Below, piece by piece: positions 9,446 to 17,558 of a stretch of 64,000 nucleotides of DNA (positions are counted from its first letter, which is position 1; each line of letters opens with the position of its first letter). Where the stretch lies: contig NZ_BCSX01000019.1 in assembly GCF_001570425.1 (NCBI RefSeq), forward strand, positions 62,001 through 126,000, read 5' to 3'. Below the pieces are notes generated by a model. That model was given only the letters and a program-made list of their open reading frames with translations. It was not told the origin of the DNA and made no database searches. The translations under genes and the position numbers were made by a program. Source of the stretch: Mycolicibacterium brisbanense. Lineage in GTDB: Bacteria; Actinomycetota; Actinomycetes; Mycobacteriales; Mycobacteriaceae.

Positions 9446-10633
9446 ATGACACCTTCGCTTTGGCTTGACCTGGCCATCATCGGCATCGCGTTCGTCGCCG
9501 CCATCTCCGGCTGGCGTTCCGGCGCGCTCGGCTCGCTGCTGTCCTTTGTGGGCGTGGTGCTCGGCGCCGTGGCCGGCCTGCTGCTCGCGCCGCACATCGT
9601 CAGCCACATCGAAGGGCCGCGCACCAAACTGTTCGCGTCGCTGTTCCTGATCCTGGCGCTCGTCGTGGTCGGGGAGATCGCAGGCGTGGTGCTCGGCCGC
9701 GCGGTTCGCAGCGCGTTGCGCAATCCGGTCCTGCGGGTGTTCGATTCGGCCATCGGCGTGGCCTTGCAACTGGTCGCCGTCCTGGTGGCGGCCTACCTGC
9801 TGGCCACCCCGCTGACGTCATCGGACCAGCCCAACCTGGCTGCGGCAGTGAAGAATTCGCGGGTGCTGACCGAGGTGGACAAGGTCGCGCCGCCGTGGTT
9901 GAAGTCGGTGCCGACGCGGCTGTCGAGCCTGCTGGACACGTCGGGGTTCGACGTATTGCAGCCGTTCGGCCGCACCCCGATCGTCAACGTCGATGCGCCC
10001 GATGCGAGCCTGGCCAACGACGCCGTCGTCGCCGCCACCCGGCCGAGCGTCGTCAAGATCAAGGGCGTCGCACCGAGCTGCCAGAAGGTGTTGGAGGGCA
10101 GTGGATTCGTCGTGGCGCCCAACCGGGTGATGTCCAACGCCCACGTGGTGGCCGGTGCCGACAGCGTGACCGTCGAGGCCGAGGGCAAGACCTACGACGC
10201 GAGCGTCGTGTCCTACGACCCCAACGCCGACATCTCCATCCTCGACGTCCCCGACTTGCCGACCGCTCCGCTGACCTTCGCCGAGCAGGCGGCCCCGCAG
10301 GGCACGGATGCGGTGGTGATGGGGTATCCCGGCGGCGGCGACTTCCTGGCCACCCCGGCCCGCGTCCGCGAGATCATCGAGCTCAAAGGCCCCGACATCT
10401 ACCGCACCACCACCGTCACCCGTGAGGTCTACACGGTGCGGGGCACTGTGCGGCAGGGCAATTCGGGCGGGCCGATGATCAACCGGGCCGGCAAGGTGCT
10501 CGGCGTCGTGTTCGGCGCGGCCGTCGACGATGCCGACACCGGATTCGTGCTGACCGCAAAGGAAGTGGAGCAGCAGATGGCCAAGATCGGCAACACCCAG
10601 CGGGTGGCCACCGGGACCTGCATCAGCTCCTGA
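9446..10633 (+). CDS. marP: Periplasmic acid-resistance serine protease MarP
   Basis: A 395-residue membrane-bound trypsin-like protease. Four N-terminal membrane segments (CvpA-like, about residues 1-125) precede the protease domain. The catalytic residues are seen in NAHVVAGAD (His), NADISILDV (Asp) and GNSGGPM (Ser). The M. tuberculosis homologue Rv3671c is needed for pH homeostasis and processes the hydrolase RipA. Last gene of the nth-TlpA-Nudix-marP run; its stop abuts the convergent ephE gene with no gap. Confidence 0.93.
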   Translation: MTPSLWLDLAIIGIAFVAAISGWRSGALGSLLSFVGVVLGAVAGLLLAPHIVSHIEGPRTKLFASLFLILALVVVGEIAGVVLGRAVRSALRNPVLRVFDSAIGVALQLVAVLVAAYLLATPLTSSDQPNLAAAVKNSRVLTEVDKVAPPWLKSVPTRLSSLLDTSGFDVLQPFGRTPIVNVDAPDASLANDAVVAATRPSVVKIKGVAPSCQKVLEGSGFVVAPNRVMSNAHVVAGADSVTVEAEGKTYDASVVSYDPNADISILDVPDLPTAPLTFAEQAAPQGTDAVVMGYPGGGDFLATPARVREIIELKGPDIYRTTTVTREVYTVRGTVRQGNSGGPMINRAGKVLGVVFGAAVDDADTGFVLTAKEVEQQMAKIGNTQRVATGTCISS

Positions 10634-11569
10634 TCAGCCCTGGCCCAGGTGCGTGAGGAACCTGCGCAGCTGCTCGTTGACCGCGTCCGGATCTTCTTCG
10701 TGGCCGAAGTGCCCGGAGCCGGCCAGAGCCACGTAGCGGCCGTGCGGTGCGAAGTGTTGGGTGCGGTAGACCGGGTCGGCCAGCACGTACGGGTCGGCGT
10801 CGCCGCGCAGGTGCAGCACCGGCACATTGACCGGGCGCTTCATCGACCGCATGAACCGCCTGCCCTCACCGCGCAGTTGGCTGCGCACCGCCCAGCGCTG
10901 GTACTCCAGCGCCGAATGGGCCGCGCCCGAGATCTGGATGGCGCGCCGCATGTGTCCGACGGTGTCGGAGAAATCTTGGGTGGCTTGCCATTTGGTGCCG
11001 GCCCGGCTGCGCACCAGGCGTTCCAGCTCCGCACCGTCGTGCCGGGTCAACGCGCGCTCCGGCAGCATCGGGAGCTGATAGCGCATCAGCGAGGGGAGCA
11101 GCGCGCGGCCCTGGTCGCGCCGGGTCAGCGCCGATGCGCGCAGCGCCACCGGATGCGGCGAGCTGACCAGCGCGATGGCCCGCACCACCCTCGGATGCAG
11201 CACGGCCGTCGCCCAGCACACCAGGCCGCCGTCGGCGTGGCCCACCAGCGTCGCGGTCTTGTGGCCCAGCGCCCGCACCAACCCCGCGGTGTCGCCGGCC
11301 AGGGTCCAGCCGTCGTAGCCGCGCGGGGGTTTGTCGCTGCCGCCGTAGCCACGCAGGTCCACGGCGACGACGCGAGCGTCGGGCAACCCGGGAAGCTGAT
11401 GACGCCAGGACCACCAGAACGAGCCGAAGCCGTGCAGCAGGATCACCAGCGGAGCGTCGGGCTGCGAGTTCCCACCCTCCACGACGTGGAAGCGGATGCC
11501 GTTGGCGTGCACCTGCAGATGCCGCCATGGCCCGTCGATCCGGGTGATCGACGGGTCGGGTGGGGGCAT
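10634..11569 (-). CDS. ephE: Alpha/beta hydrolase, epoxide-hydrolase type (EphE)
   Basis: A 311-residue alpha/beta hydrolase. The oxyanion motif is HGFGSFWWSW, the nucleophile elbow is GHADGG with Asp, and the C-terminal GSGHFGHEEDP supplies the catalytic His. An Asp nucleophile is typical of epoxide hydrolases and haloalkane dehalogenases; synteny with Rv3670 favours EphE. Its ATG codon overlaps the stop of the upstream holin-like gene, so they form one unit. Confidence 0.85.
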   Translation of the reverse strand: MPPPDPSITRIDGPWRHLQVHANGIRFHVVEGGNSQPDAPLVILLHGFGSFWWSWRHQLPGLPDARVVAVDLRGYGGSDKPPRGYDGWTLAGDTAGLVRALGHKTATLVGHADGGLVCWATAVLHPRVVRAIALVSSPHPVALRASALTRRDQGRALLPSLMRYQLPMLPERALTRHDGAELERLVRSRAGTKWQATQDFSDTVGHMRRAIQISGAAHSALEYQRWAVRSQLRGEGRRFMRSMKRPVNVPVLHLRGDADPYVLADPVYRTQHFAPHGRYVALAGSGHFGHEEDPDAVNEQLRRFLTHLGQG

Positions 11570-12090
11570 TACCAGCCCGACGGGTCGGCCGGGGCCGTCT
11601 TGGTCCGTGCCGCGTCGGCCGTCGTCAGCGCCGCGGCCTTGTCATGCCCGGGCGTCAGCGCCTCACGTGTTTCTTTCACCGACTCGATGGTCTGCCGCGG
11701 TCCGCGGATGCGGCGCACCTTGAGATAGCCGAACAGCGCCAGCGCGACCGTGGTCAGCACCATGATGCCGAACACGATCAGGAACGCTGCCCAGCGGTAC
11801 AGCCAGGTGTCGAGCAGCTCGGCAACGAAAAAGAAGAAAAAGAAGGTCGAGTAGAACAGCACGACCAGCGCGGCGATGAAAAAGATGCTGCCGGTCAAGC
11901 CCTTCTTGACGTCGCGGGTGATCTCGGCCTTTGCCAGTGCCACCTCGGCGCGAACCAGCGTCGACACCTGGGCGGTCGCATCTTTGACCAGGTCGCCGAT
12001 GGACGGGTCGGGCTTGGGCGCGTGCGGATCTACCAGCGGAATCGAGGTCACCGTTGCCGGAATTCCGGTCCTGCGGTCGCCGTTGCTCAC
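11569..12090 (-). CDS. Actinobacterial holin-X / phage-holin superfamily III protein
   Basis: A 173-residue membrane protein (Rv3669 type) starting at GTG 12090. Two strong hydrophobic segments lie in the middle, including a run of seven phenylalanines in STFFFFFFFVAELL-like sequence. The cytoplasmic N-terminus resembles the amphipathic helix of Pfam holin-X proteins. Despite the name these are chromosomal envelope proteins with no phage context here. A longer in-frame extension upstream overlaps the divergent protease gene and is rejected. Confidence 0.8.
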   Translation of the reverse strand: MSNGDRRTGIPATVTSIPLVDPHAPKPDPSIGDLVKDATAQVSTLVRAEVALAKAEITRDVKKGLTGSIFFIAALVVLFYSTFFFFFFVAELLDTWLYRWAAFLIVFGIMVLTTVALALFGYLKVRRIRGPRQTIESVKETREALTPGHDKAAALTTADAARTKTAPADPSGW

Positions 12091-12253
12091 AAGAAGCTTC
12101 CTCCCCGGGTCCGATGCCTGGTTTCGGTGATGTGGTCGCGGTTCATGTTGCCATGCGGTCGCCCGGATCACGATCCCGGCCGACATCTGAGCCCACGTAC
12201 GATGTGAGTATTCCCTTGGGGTGCGCGGGTCGGGCGCGTCGATTGGAGGACAC

Positions 12254-12946
12254 TTGGCGACCAGACGCCGCTGGAAGTTTGTTGTCGGGACACTGATTCT
12301 CGCGCTGGCCGCATTGCTGACACCTGGTGTCGCCCACGCCGACCCCGTCGTGCTCGGTGGGGGCTCCGGCATCGTCGTCAACGGCGACACGTTCTGCACC
12401 CTCACCACCATCGGCCACGACAACGCGGGCCGGCTGATCGGCTTCACATCGGCGCACTGCGGTGGCCCGGGCGCGACGGTGGCGGCCGAGAACGCGACCG
12501 GCGCCGGCCAGTTGGGCACCATGGTCGCCGGCAACGAATTGCTGGACTATGCGGTGATCCAGTTCGACCCGCAGAAGGTCACCCCGACCGACAACGTCAA
12601 CGGTTTCCAGATCGACGGTCTCGGCCCGGACCCGGTGTTCGGCCAGATCGCCTGCAAACTGGGCCGCACCACTGGCTATTCGTGCGGCGTGACGTGGGGA
12701 CCGGGGCAGGACCCTGGCACCATCGTCAACCAGGTGTGCGGTCAGCCGGGCGATTCCGGCGCGCCCGTCACGGTCGACAACAAGCTGGTGGGCATGCTGC
12801 ACGGCGCCTACACCAACGATCTGCCGACCTGCGTCGTGAAATACGTGCCGCTGCATACCCCTGCGGTGACCATGTCGTTCAACACGCAGCTCGCCGACAT
12901 CACCGCCAAGAATCGGCCCGGTACGGGGTACGTGCCGATCCCCTGA
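12254..12946 (+). CDS. Secreted trypsin-like (S1) serine protease
   Basis: A 230-residue secreted protease (Rv3668c type). TTG 12254 is preferred because GGAGGA lies six bases upstream and the resulting N-terminus is a good Sec signal peptide ending at AHA/DP. The catalytic triad is visible as TSAHCGG (His), DYAVIQFD (Asp) and CGQPGDSGAPV (Ser). Divergent from the holin-X gene. Confidence 0.85.
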   Translation: MATRRRWKFVVGTLILALAALLTPGVAHADPVVLGGGSGIVVNGDTFCTLTTIGHDNAGRLIGFTSAHCGGPGATVAAENATGAGQLGTMVAGNELLDYAVIQFDPQKVTPTDNVNGFQIDGLGPDPVFGQIACKLGRTTGYSCGVTWGPGQDPGTIVNQVCGQPGDSGAPVTVDNKLVGMLHGAYTNDLPTCVVKYVPLHTPAVTMSFNTQLADITAKNRPGTGYVPIP

Positions 12947-12972
12947 TCCGCCGCCGCGGCGGCGTTTCTCCG

Positions 12973-13029
12973 CGGAACTGCATTCCAGGTCGTTAATCTC
13001 GCGATTTGACGACCCGGAATGCAGTTCCG
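12973..13029. terminator. Large hairpin with perfect 14-bp arms
   Basis: CGGAACTGCATTCC (12973-12986) is exactly complementary to GGAATGCAGTTCCG (13016-13029). Inner GGTCGT/ACGACC extends the stem to about 20 pairs around a 15-nt loop. It lies between the protease and acs, which converge, so a bidirectional terminator is the simplest reading. Confidence 0.7.
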
Positions 13030-13045
13030 GTGGAGGAGAAGGGGC

Positions 13046-15007
13046 TTACTTGCTGGCCCGGATGGCTTCGAACACGCTCGGGTCGACCAGTGTCGAGGTG
13101 TCGCCGAGTTCACGGCCCTCGGCCACGTCGCGCAGCAGTCGGCGCATGATCTTGCCGCTACGGGTCTTCGGCAGCTCGGGCACCACGTGGATCTCGCGGG
13201 GTTTGGCGATCGGCGAGATCTCTCGGGAGACCTGCGCGCGCAATTCGTCGATCATGTTCTCCGCGCCACCGTGGGCGCTTTCCTTGAGGATGACGAAGGC
13301 GCAGATGGCTTGTCCGGTGGTCTCGTCCGACGCGCCGACGACAGCGGCCTCGGCGACACCGGAATGGCCGACCAACGCCGACTCGACCTCAGCGGTCGAG
13401 ATGCGGTGGCCCGAGATGTTCATGACGTCGTCGATGCGGCCGAGCACCCAGATGTTGCCGTCCGAGTCATACCGGGCGCCGTCGCCGGCGAAATACCACC
13501 CCTGCTCGGCGAAGCGGGACCAGTAGGTCTCCTTGAATCGCTCCGGATCACCCCAGATGCCGCGCAGCATGGCTGGCCACGGCTTGTCGAGCACCAGGTA
13601 TCCGGTGACGTGTTCGGCTTCGTCGGCGCCGGGCACCAGGTCGTTGCCCTCGTCGTCGACAATCTTGGCCGCGATGCCGGGTAGCGGGGTCATCGCCGAA
13701 CCGGGCTTGGCGGCCGTCACGCCGGGCAGCGGGGAGATCATGATGGCGCCGGTTTCGGTCTGCCACCAGGTGTCCACGATCGGAGTCTTGTTGCCGCCGA
13801 TGAATTCGCGGTACCACCGCCACGCCTCGGGGTTGATCGGCTCACCGACCGAGCCCAGCAACCGCAGGCTGCTCAGGTCGTGGCCCTCGGGCAGTACGCG
13901 GCCCCACTTCATGAACGTGCGGATCAGCGTGGGTGCCGTGTAATAGATCGTCACGCCGTACTTTTCGATGACCTCGAAATGCCGGTGCATGGTCGGCGAC
14001 GCCGGAGTGCCTTCGTAGACCACCTGCGTGACGCCGTTGGCCAGTGGGCCGTAGGTGATGTAGGTGTGCCCGGTGACCCAGCCGATATCGGCCGTGCACC
14101 AGTACACGTCGGTTTCGGGTTTGATGTCGAACACGTTGTAGTGCGTGTAGGCGGCCTGCGTGAGATAGCCGCCCGAGGTGTGCACGATGCCCTTGGGCTT
14201 GCCCGTGGTACCCGAGGTGTAGAGCAGGAACAGCGGCTGCTCGGAGTCGAACGCCTGCGGCGTGTGTTCGGGCGACGCCTGATCCACCGTCTCGTGCCAC
14301 CACAGATCGCGGCCGGGCGTCCAGTTGACGTCAATTCCGGTGCGCCGCACCACAAGAACGTTCTTGACCGACGGTTGGCCCTCGACTGCCTCGTCGACAG
14401 CGGACTTCAGCGACGCGGCCTCCCCGCGGCGGTACTGCCCGTCGGTGGTGATGACCAGCTTGGCCTGCGCGTCCTCGACGCGGGCGCGCAGCGCGCTGGC
14501 GGAGAACCCGGCGAACACGACGCTGTGCATGACGCCCAGGCGGGCGCACGCCAGCATGGCGATGATGGCCTCGGGCACCATCGGCATGTAGATCGCGACC
14601 CGGTCACCGGCCACCAGGCCGAGATCGGTCAAGGTGTTGGCGGCCTTGCTCACCTCATCCCTGAGCTGGGCATAGGTGATGTCGCGCGCGTCGTCGACCG
14701 GCTCGCCGACCCAGTGGATTGCGACGCGGTCGCCGTTGCCTGCCTCGACGTGGCGGTCCACGCAGTTGTAGGCGACGTTGAGCTTGCCGCCGACGAACCA
14801 CTTCGCGAACGGCGCCTCCGACCAGTCCAGTACCTCGGTGAACGGCGTGTGCCAGGCGAGCCGGTTGGCCTGTTCACCCCAGAACGCCAGCCGGTCTCGT
14901 TCGGCCGCGGCATACAACTCGCCCGTCGCGTTCGCGCTGGCCGCGAAGTCGGCGGGTGGGGGATAGGCTGACGGAACTTCGGCGTGCGTCACTGACGGGT
15001 TCGACAT
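13046..15007 (-). CDS. acs: Acetyl-CoA synthetase
   Basis: A 653-residue AMP-forming acetate-CoA ligase. The P-loop-like motif is YTSGTTGKPKG and the hinge region is VLGRIDDVMNISGHR. TRSGKIMRR carries the catalytic Lys that is acetylated and regulated in mycobacteria by a cAMP-dependent Pat enzyme. ATG 15007 gives the standard Acs N-terminus. It links to crp and the adenylate cyclase in this window through cAMP control of acetate use, which is known for the family. Confidence 0.96.
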   Translation of the reverse strand: MSNPSVTHAEVPSAYPPPADFAASANATGELYAAAERDRLAFWGEQANRLAWHTPFTEVLDWSEAPFAKWFVGGKLNVAYNCVDRHVEAGNGDRVAIHWVGEPVDDARDITYAQLRDEVSKAANTLTDLGLVAGDRVAIYMPMVPEAIIAMLACARLGVMHSVVFAGFSASALRARVEDAQAKLVITTDGQYRRGEAASLKSAVDEAVEGQPSVKNVLVVRRTGIDVNWTPGRDLWWHETVDQASPEHTPQAFDSEQPLFLLYTSGTTGKPKGIVHTSGGYLTQAAYTHYNVFDIKPETDVYWCTADIGWVTGHTYITYGPLANGVTQVVYEGTPASPTMHRHFEVIEKYGVTIYYTAPTLIRTFMKWGRVLPEGHDLSSLRLLGSVGEPINPEAWRWYREFIGGNKTPIVDTWWQTETGAIMISPLPGVTAAKPGSAMTPLPGIAAKIVDDEGNDLVPGADEAEHVTGYLVLDKPWPAMLRGIWGDPERFKETYWSRFAEQGWYFAGDGARYDSDGNIWVLGRIDDVMNISGHRISTAEVESALVGHSGVAEAAVVGASDETTGQAICAFVILKESAHGGAENMIDELRAQVSREISPIAKPREIHVVPELPKTRSGKIMRRLLRDVAEGRELGDTSTLVDPSVFEAIRASK

Positions 15008-15135
15008 GTTTGTGAGCCTAGTCACCAAACGTTGCACGGGCGTTGGAGACTCACAACGCCGTCGGCTGGGCGGCGCGCCCGGTGCGCCGAACGGTCAAAG
15101 ATCCGGCGTCCAGCGGTCGGCTAGCGTATGTGGGC

Positions 15136-15900
15136 GTGAGCCAGCGCGAGCAATCGACCAATACTGATCCACTCGCGCCGCTGGCCGAGCTGCCCGGCGT
15201 GGCCGCGGCGTGTGACGAGGCCAGGGAGGCGCTCGGACGCGCGCACCGGCACCGCTTCAATCTGCGTGGCTGGCCGCAGACCGCGGGCGAGGCCGCGATG
15301 CGGGCGGCCCGCGCCTCCGCGGTGCTCGACGGCGGATCCATCCAACTGCCCCCCGACGGCGAGCCGGATCCCGTGACCGCAGGCGCGATCCGCGTCGCCG
15401 AAGCCCTCGAGGGTGGGGCGACGACGCTGGTCGGCGTGTGGCAGCGGGCACCGCTGCAGGCACTGGCCCGGTTGCATGCGCTGGCCGCCGCAGATCTCAC
15501 CGACGACGAACACCTGGGCCGGCCGCGCACGGATCCCGCCGTGGGGCGCCGGCTGGAACTGCTCGCCGAAATCCTGACCGGAGGATCGCGCGTGCCCGCG
15601 CCGATTCTCGCCGCTGTCGCTCACGGCGAACTGTTGACCCTGGAGCCGTTCGGTACGGCCGACGGCGTGGTGGCCCGTGGCCTGTCACGACTGGTGACGA
15701 TCGCCAGCGGGCTGGATCCGCATGGCCTCGGTGTGCCCGAGGTGCACTGGATGAAGAAGTCGGGCGATTACCGGGCTGCCGCACGGGGATTCGCGGCGGG
15801 CACTCGCGACGGGCTGACGGCGTGGCTGCTGCTGAGTTCCGAAGCGCTGCACGCCGGCGCGCGGGAAGCTTTGCAGATCGCCCAGTCTGCTGCAGGCTGA
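15136..15900 (+). CDS. Degenerate Fic-like protein (Rv3662c type)
   Basis: A 254-residue alpha-helical protein with no obvious membrane segment. The stretch AVAHGELLTLEPFGTADGVVAR aligns by eye with the Fic active-site helix-loop (HPFxxGNGR). The catalytic His is replaced by Glu and GNGR by ADGVVAR, so AMP-transfer activity is doubtful. GTG 15136 is chosen from two close GTG codons; upstream in-frame sequence overlaps the acs promoter. It is divergent from acs. Function unknown; the Fic relation is my inference. Confidence 0.6.
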   Translation: MSQREQSTNTDPLAPLAELPGVAAACDEAREALGRAHRHRFNLRGWPQTAGEAAMRAARASAVLDGGSIQLPPDGEPDPVTAGAIRVAEALEGGATTLVGVWQRAPLQALARLHALAAADLTDDEHLGRPRTDPAVGRRLELLAEILTGGSRVPAPILAAVAHGELLTLEPFGTADGVVARGLSRLVTIASGLDPHGLGVPEVHWMKKSGDYRAAARGFAAGTRDGLTAWLLLSSEALHAGAREALQIAQSAAG

Positions 15901-15924
15901 GGGTCTTTCGGCGGGCTGTCCAGC

Positions 15925-16230
15925 AAACGCAAAGCGGGCGGCGTTCCGAACTGTGTTCGGCTCGCCGCCCGCTAGCACGGATTCCGGTTACCAAGCGTGC
16001 AATGTGGGTTGCGTGGGTGGCCTCGGCGTCCTTGCGATGCGCTTCGGATGCAACCCCACCCAAAGGGCCGTCGTGTCCGTCCGCTTCTCGCAATCACGCA
16101 GGCCCGCAACACTTTTGCCTATTCCGCGGCATGTGCTCCGCGTGGGTGCCGGGACCCGTGCTAGGGAGCCTGGTTCGGGAGATTTAGCCTTCTCTTCTGG
16201 CTATATCTTGGCTTCTCCAAGCTTCCGTGG
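15925..16230 (-). ncRNA. Ms1/MTS2823-like RNA polymerase-binding RNA
   Basis: The 425-bp gap between the Rv3662c-type and Rv3661-type genes has no credible ORF. It is the exact position and orientation of the abundant stationary-phase RNA MTS2823/Ms1, which binds core RNA polymerase and is about 300 nt long. On the minus strand the gap ends in a strong hairpin followed by TTTGCGTTTG. Candidate -10 boxes are TAGTAC (16244-16239) and TATAGC (16204-16199), so the 5' end is uncertain by about 40 nt. Identity rests on synteny plus the terminator, not on a covariance search. Confidence 0.7.
15933..15973 (-). terminator. Intrinsic terminator of the Ms1-like RNA
   Basis: Nested hairpin: AGCGGGCGGCG pairs with CGCCGCCCGCT (11 bp), then CCGAAC pairs with GTTCGG around TGT. 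On the minus strand it is followed by TTTGCGTTTG, whereas the plus-strand side lacks a T-run. It therefore better ends a leftward RNA than the rightward Fic-like gene. Confidence 0.8.
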
Positions 16231-16243
16231 TTCCTTTGTACTA

Positions 16244-16259
16244 CGTGACCACAGTCACA
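16244..16259. promoter_or_regulatory. CRP-binding site
   Basis: CGTGACCACAGTCACA matches the CRP consensus TGTGA-N6-TCACA in 9 of 10 defined bases. It lies between the 3' ends of two convergent genes, so neither mRNA promoter explains it. It is well placed to control the Ms1-like RNA transcribed leftward from here. Confidence 0.75.
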
Positions 16260-16325
16260 TCAAGGCCCAAATTGAGCGAGTTTCCCGATCGTTACGACAG
16301 CGCCTCAGCTACTACACCCGGTAGC

Positions 16326-17198
16326 TCAGAAAGTGAAGCGGCGCAACAGGGAATACGTCAGCGCGCCTGCCGCCAGCGCACTCACACCCACCGCCGCGGT
16401 GGTGGCGACGGCGGCCCCCGACGGGGCGGCGGGGAGCCGGTCGCGCAACGACACCGGTTTGGTGAATGTCAGCACCGGCCAGTCGCGCGCAACGGCCTCC
16501 TTGCGCAACGCCCGGTCCGGATTGACCGCGGTGGGATGGCCGACCGACTCGAGCATCGGGATGTCGGTCACCGAATCGGAATACGCGTAGCAGTGGTCGA
16601 GCGCGTAGCCCTCGCGCGCGGCCAACGCCCGGATGGCCTCGACCTTGCCCTCGCCGTAGCAGTAGAACGCGATCTCGCCGGTGTAGCGGCCGTCCTCGAC
16701 GACCATCCGGGTGGCCATGGCATGGGTCGCGCCCAACGCCCGCGCGATCGGCGCGACGATCTCCTCGCCCGAGGCCGAGACCACCACGATGTCGCGGCCG
16801 CAGAGCTTGTGGTCGGCGATCAGTTCGGCGGCTTCGGCGAACACCAGCGGGTCGACGATGTCGTGCAGCGTCTCCCTGACGATCGACTTGACCTGTTCGA
16901 CGTCCCAGCCCGTACACATGTTGGTGACGTACGAACGCATACGGTCCATTTGGTCGTGGTCGGCGCCCGACATCAGGAAGAGGAACTGCGCGTATGTCGA
17001 CTTGAGAACAGCGCGTCGGTTCAGCAGCCCCTGATCGAAGAAAGGTTTGCTGAAGGCGAGCGTGCTGGACTTGGCGATCACCGTCTTGTCGAGGTCGAAG
17101 AAAGCCGCTGTGCGCACCGGGCGACCGTTGGTCTGCCCGGCTTGCGGTGCGATCGGCTCCCCGGCAACCGGATCGGATGCACTCACATGCGCCAGCAT
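16326..17198 (-). CDS. HAD-superfamily phosphatase, SerB-like, membrane-tailed
   Basis: A 290-residue HAD hydrolase (Rv3661 type). Motif I is FFDLDKTVIAKSS with two catalytic Asp residues, motif II is VVVSASGEE, and the C-terminal acidic motif is YSDSVTDIPML. A hydrophobic C-terminal segment (VGVSALAAGALTY) suggests membrane attachment. ATG 17198 is preferred over an upstream in-frame start that adds an unlikely basic extension. The substrate may be a phosphorylated small molecule or phospholipid head group; not determinable here. Confidence 0.87.
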   Translation of the reverse strand: MLAHVSASDPVAGEPIAPQAGQTNGRPVRTAAFFDLDKTVIAKSSTLAFSKPFFDQGLLNRRAVLKSTYAQFLFLMSGADHDQMDRMRSYVTNMCTGWDVEQVKSIVRETLHDIVDPLVFAEAAELIADHKLCGRDIVVVSASGEEIVAPIARALGATHAMATRMVVEDGRYTGEIAFYCYGEGKVEAIRALAAREGYALDHCYAYSDSVTDIPMLESVGHPTAVNPDRALRKEAVARDWPVLTFTKPVSLRDRLPAAPSGAAVATTAAVGVSALAAGALTYSLLRRFTF

Positions 17199-17309
17199 AG
17201 AGGCCGGTGTCCGATGTGCTCCCGCGGTGCCGACAAACCGGCAGTTCACGGCACATGTCGACACGATCTGTCTCACACGCGGCGTCTTGTTAACTCGCAG
17301 CCGCATCTC

Positions 17310-17340
17310 TTGCGTCTTTGGGCAGATCCGTGTGTATAGT
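17310..17340 (+). promoter_or_regulatory. Promoter of the 6C RNA
   Basis: TTGCGT (17310-17315) and TATAGT (17335-17340) form a sigma-A-like pair with a 19-bp spacer; TG two bases before the -10 gives an extended -10. Initiation is expected near 17345-17348. Confidence 0.7.
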
Positions 17341-17345
17341 GAGCA

Positions 17346-17442
17346 TTACTCGGCTTATGCCGAGGTGCATCAGCCCGACCCCCCGGGGCTGATACACGAC
17401 GACCTCCGCCTCCTCCCCCCCTGGCGGGGGTCGTCTCTTTTT
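17346..17442 (+). ncRNA. 6C small RNA (B11/ncRv13660c type)
   Basis: A transcript of about 97 nt predicted from its promoter to a T-run. Three hairpins are visible: CTCGGC/GCCGAG, an AGCCC..GGGGCT stem with a C-rich loop, and GACGACC..GGTCGTC followed by TCTTTTT as intrinsic terminator. The loops hold runs of six and seven C residues, the defining feature of 6C RNAs. The location upstream of ssd and on the same strand equals that of B11 in M. tuberculosis, which pairs with G-rich ribosome sites of replication and secretion mRNAs. Confidence 0.85.
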
Positions 17443-17558
17443 CCGGGGAGAAATTCGCCGCAGTGCCGCCCCCGGTGAGTTATCCCCAACCCGTCGTTCA
17501 TCCACATTCTGCGATTCGGCGCTGGCGCCTCCGCCTCGACGGCCACAGGCTTGGGGCC

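Noticed and set aside
11569..12090. Prophage remnant because of the holin name
   Set aside because: No phage genes are adjacent and the gene order is the conserved chromosomal one.
11569..12534. Long N-terminal extension of the holin-X gene
   Set aside because: It runs antisense through the signal peptide and catalytic region of the divergent protease; GTG 12090 gives the normal size.
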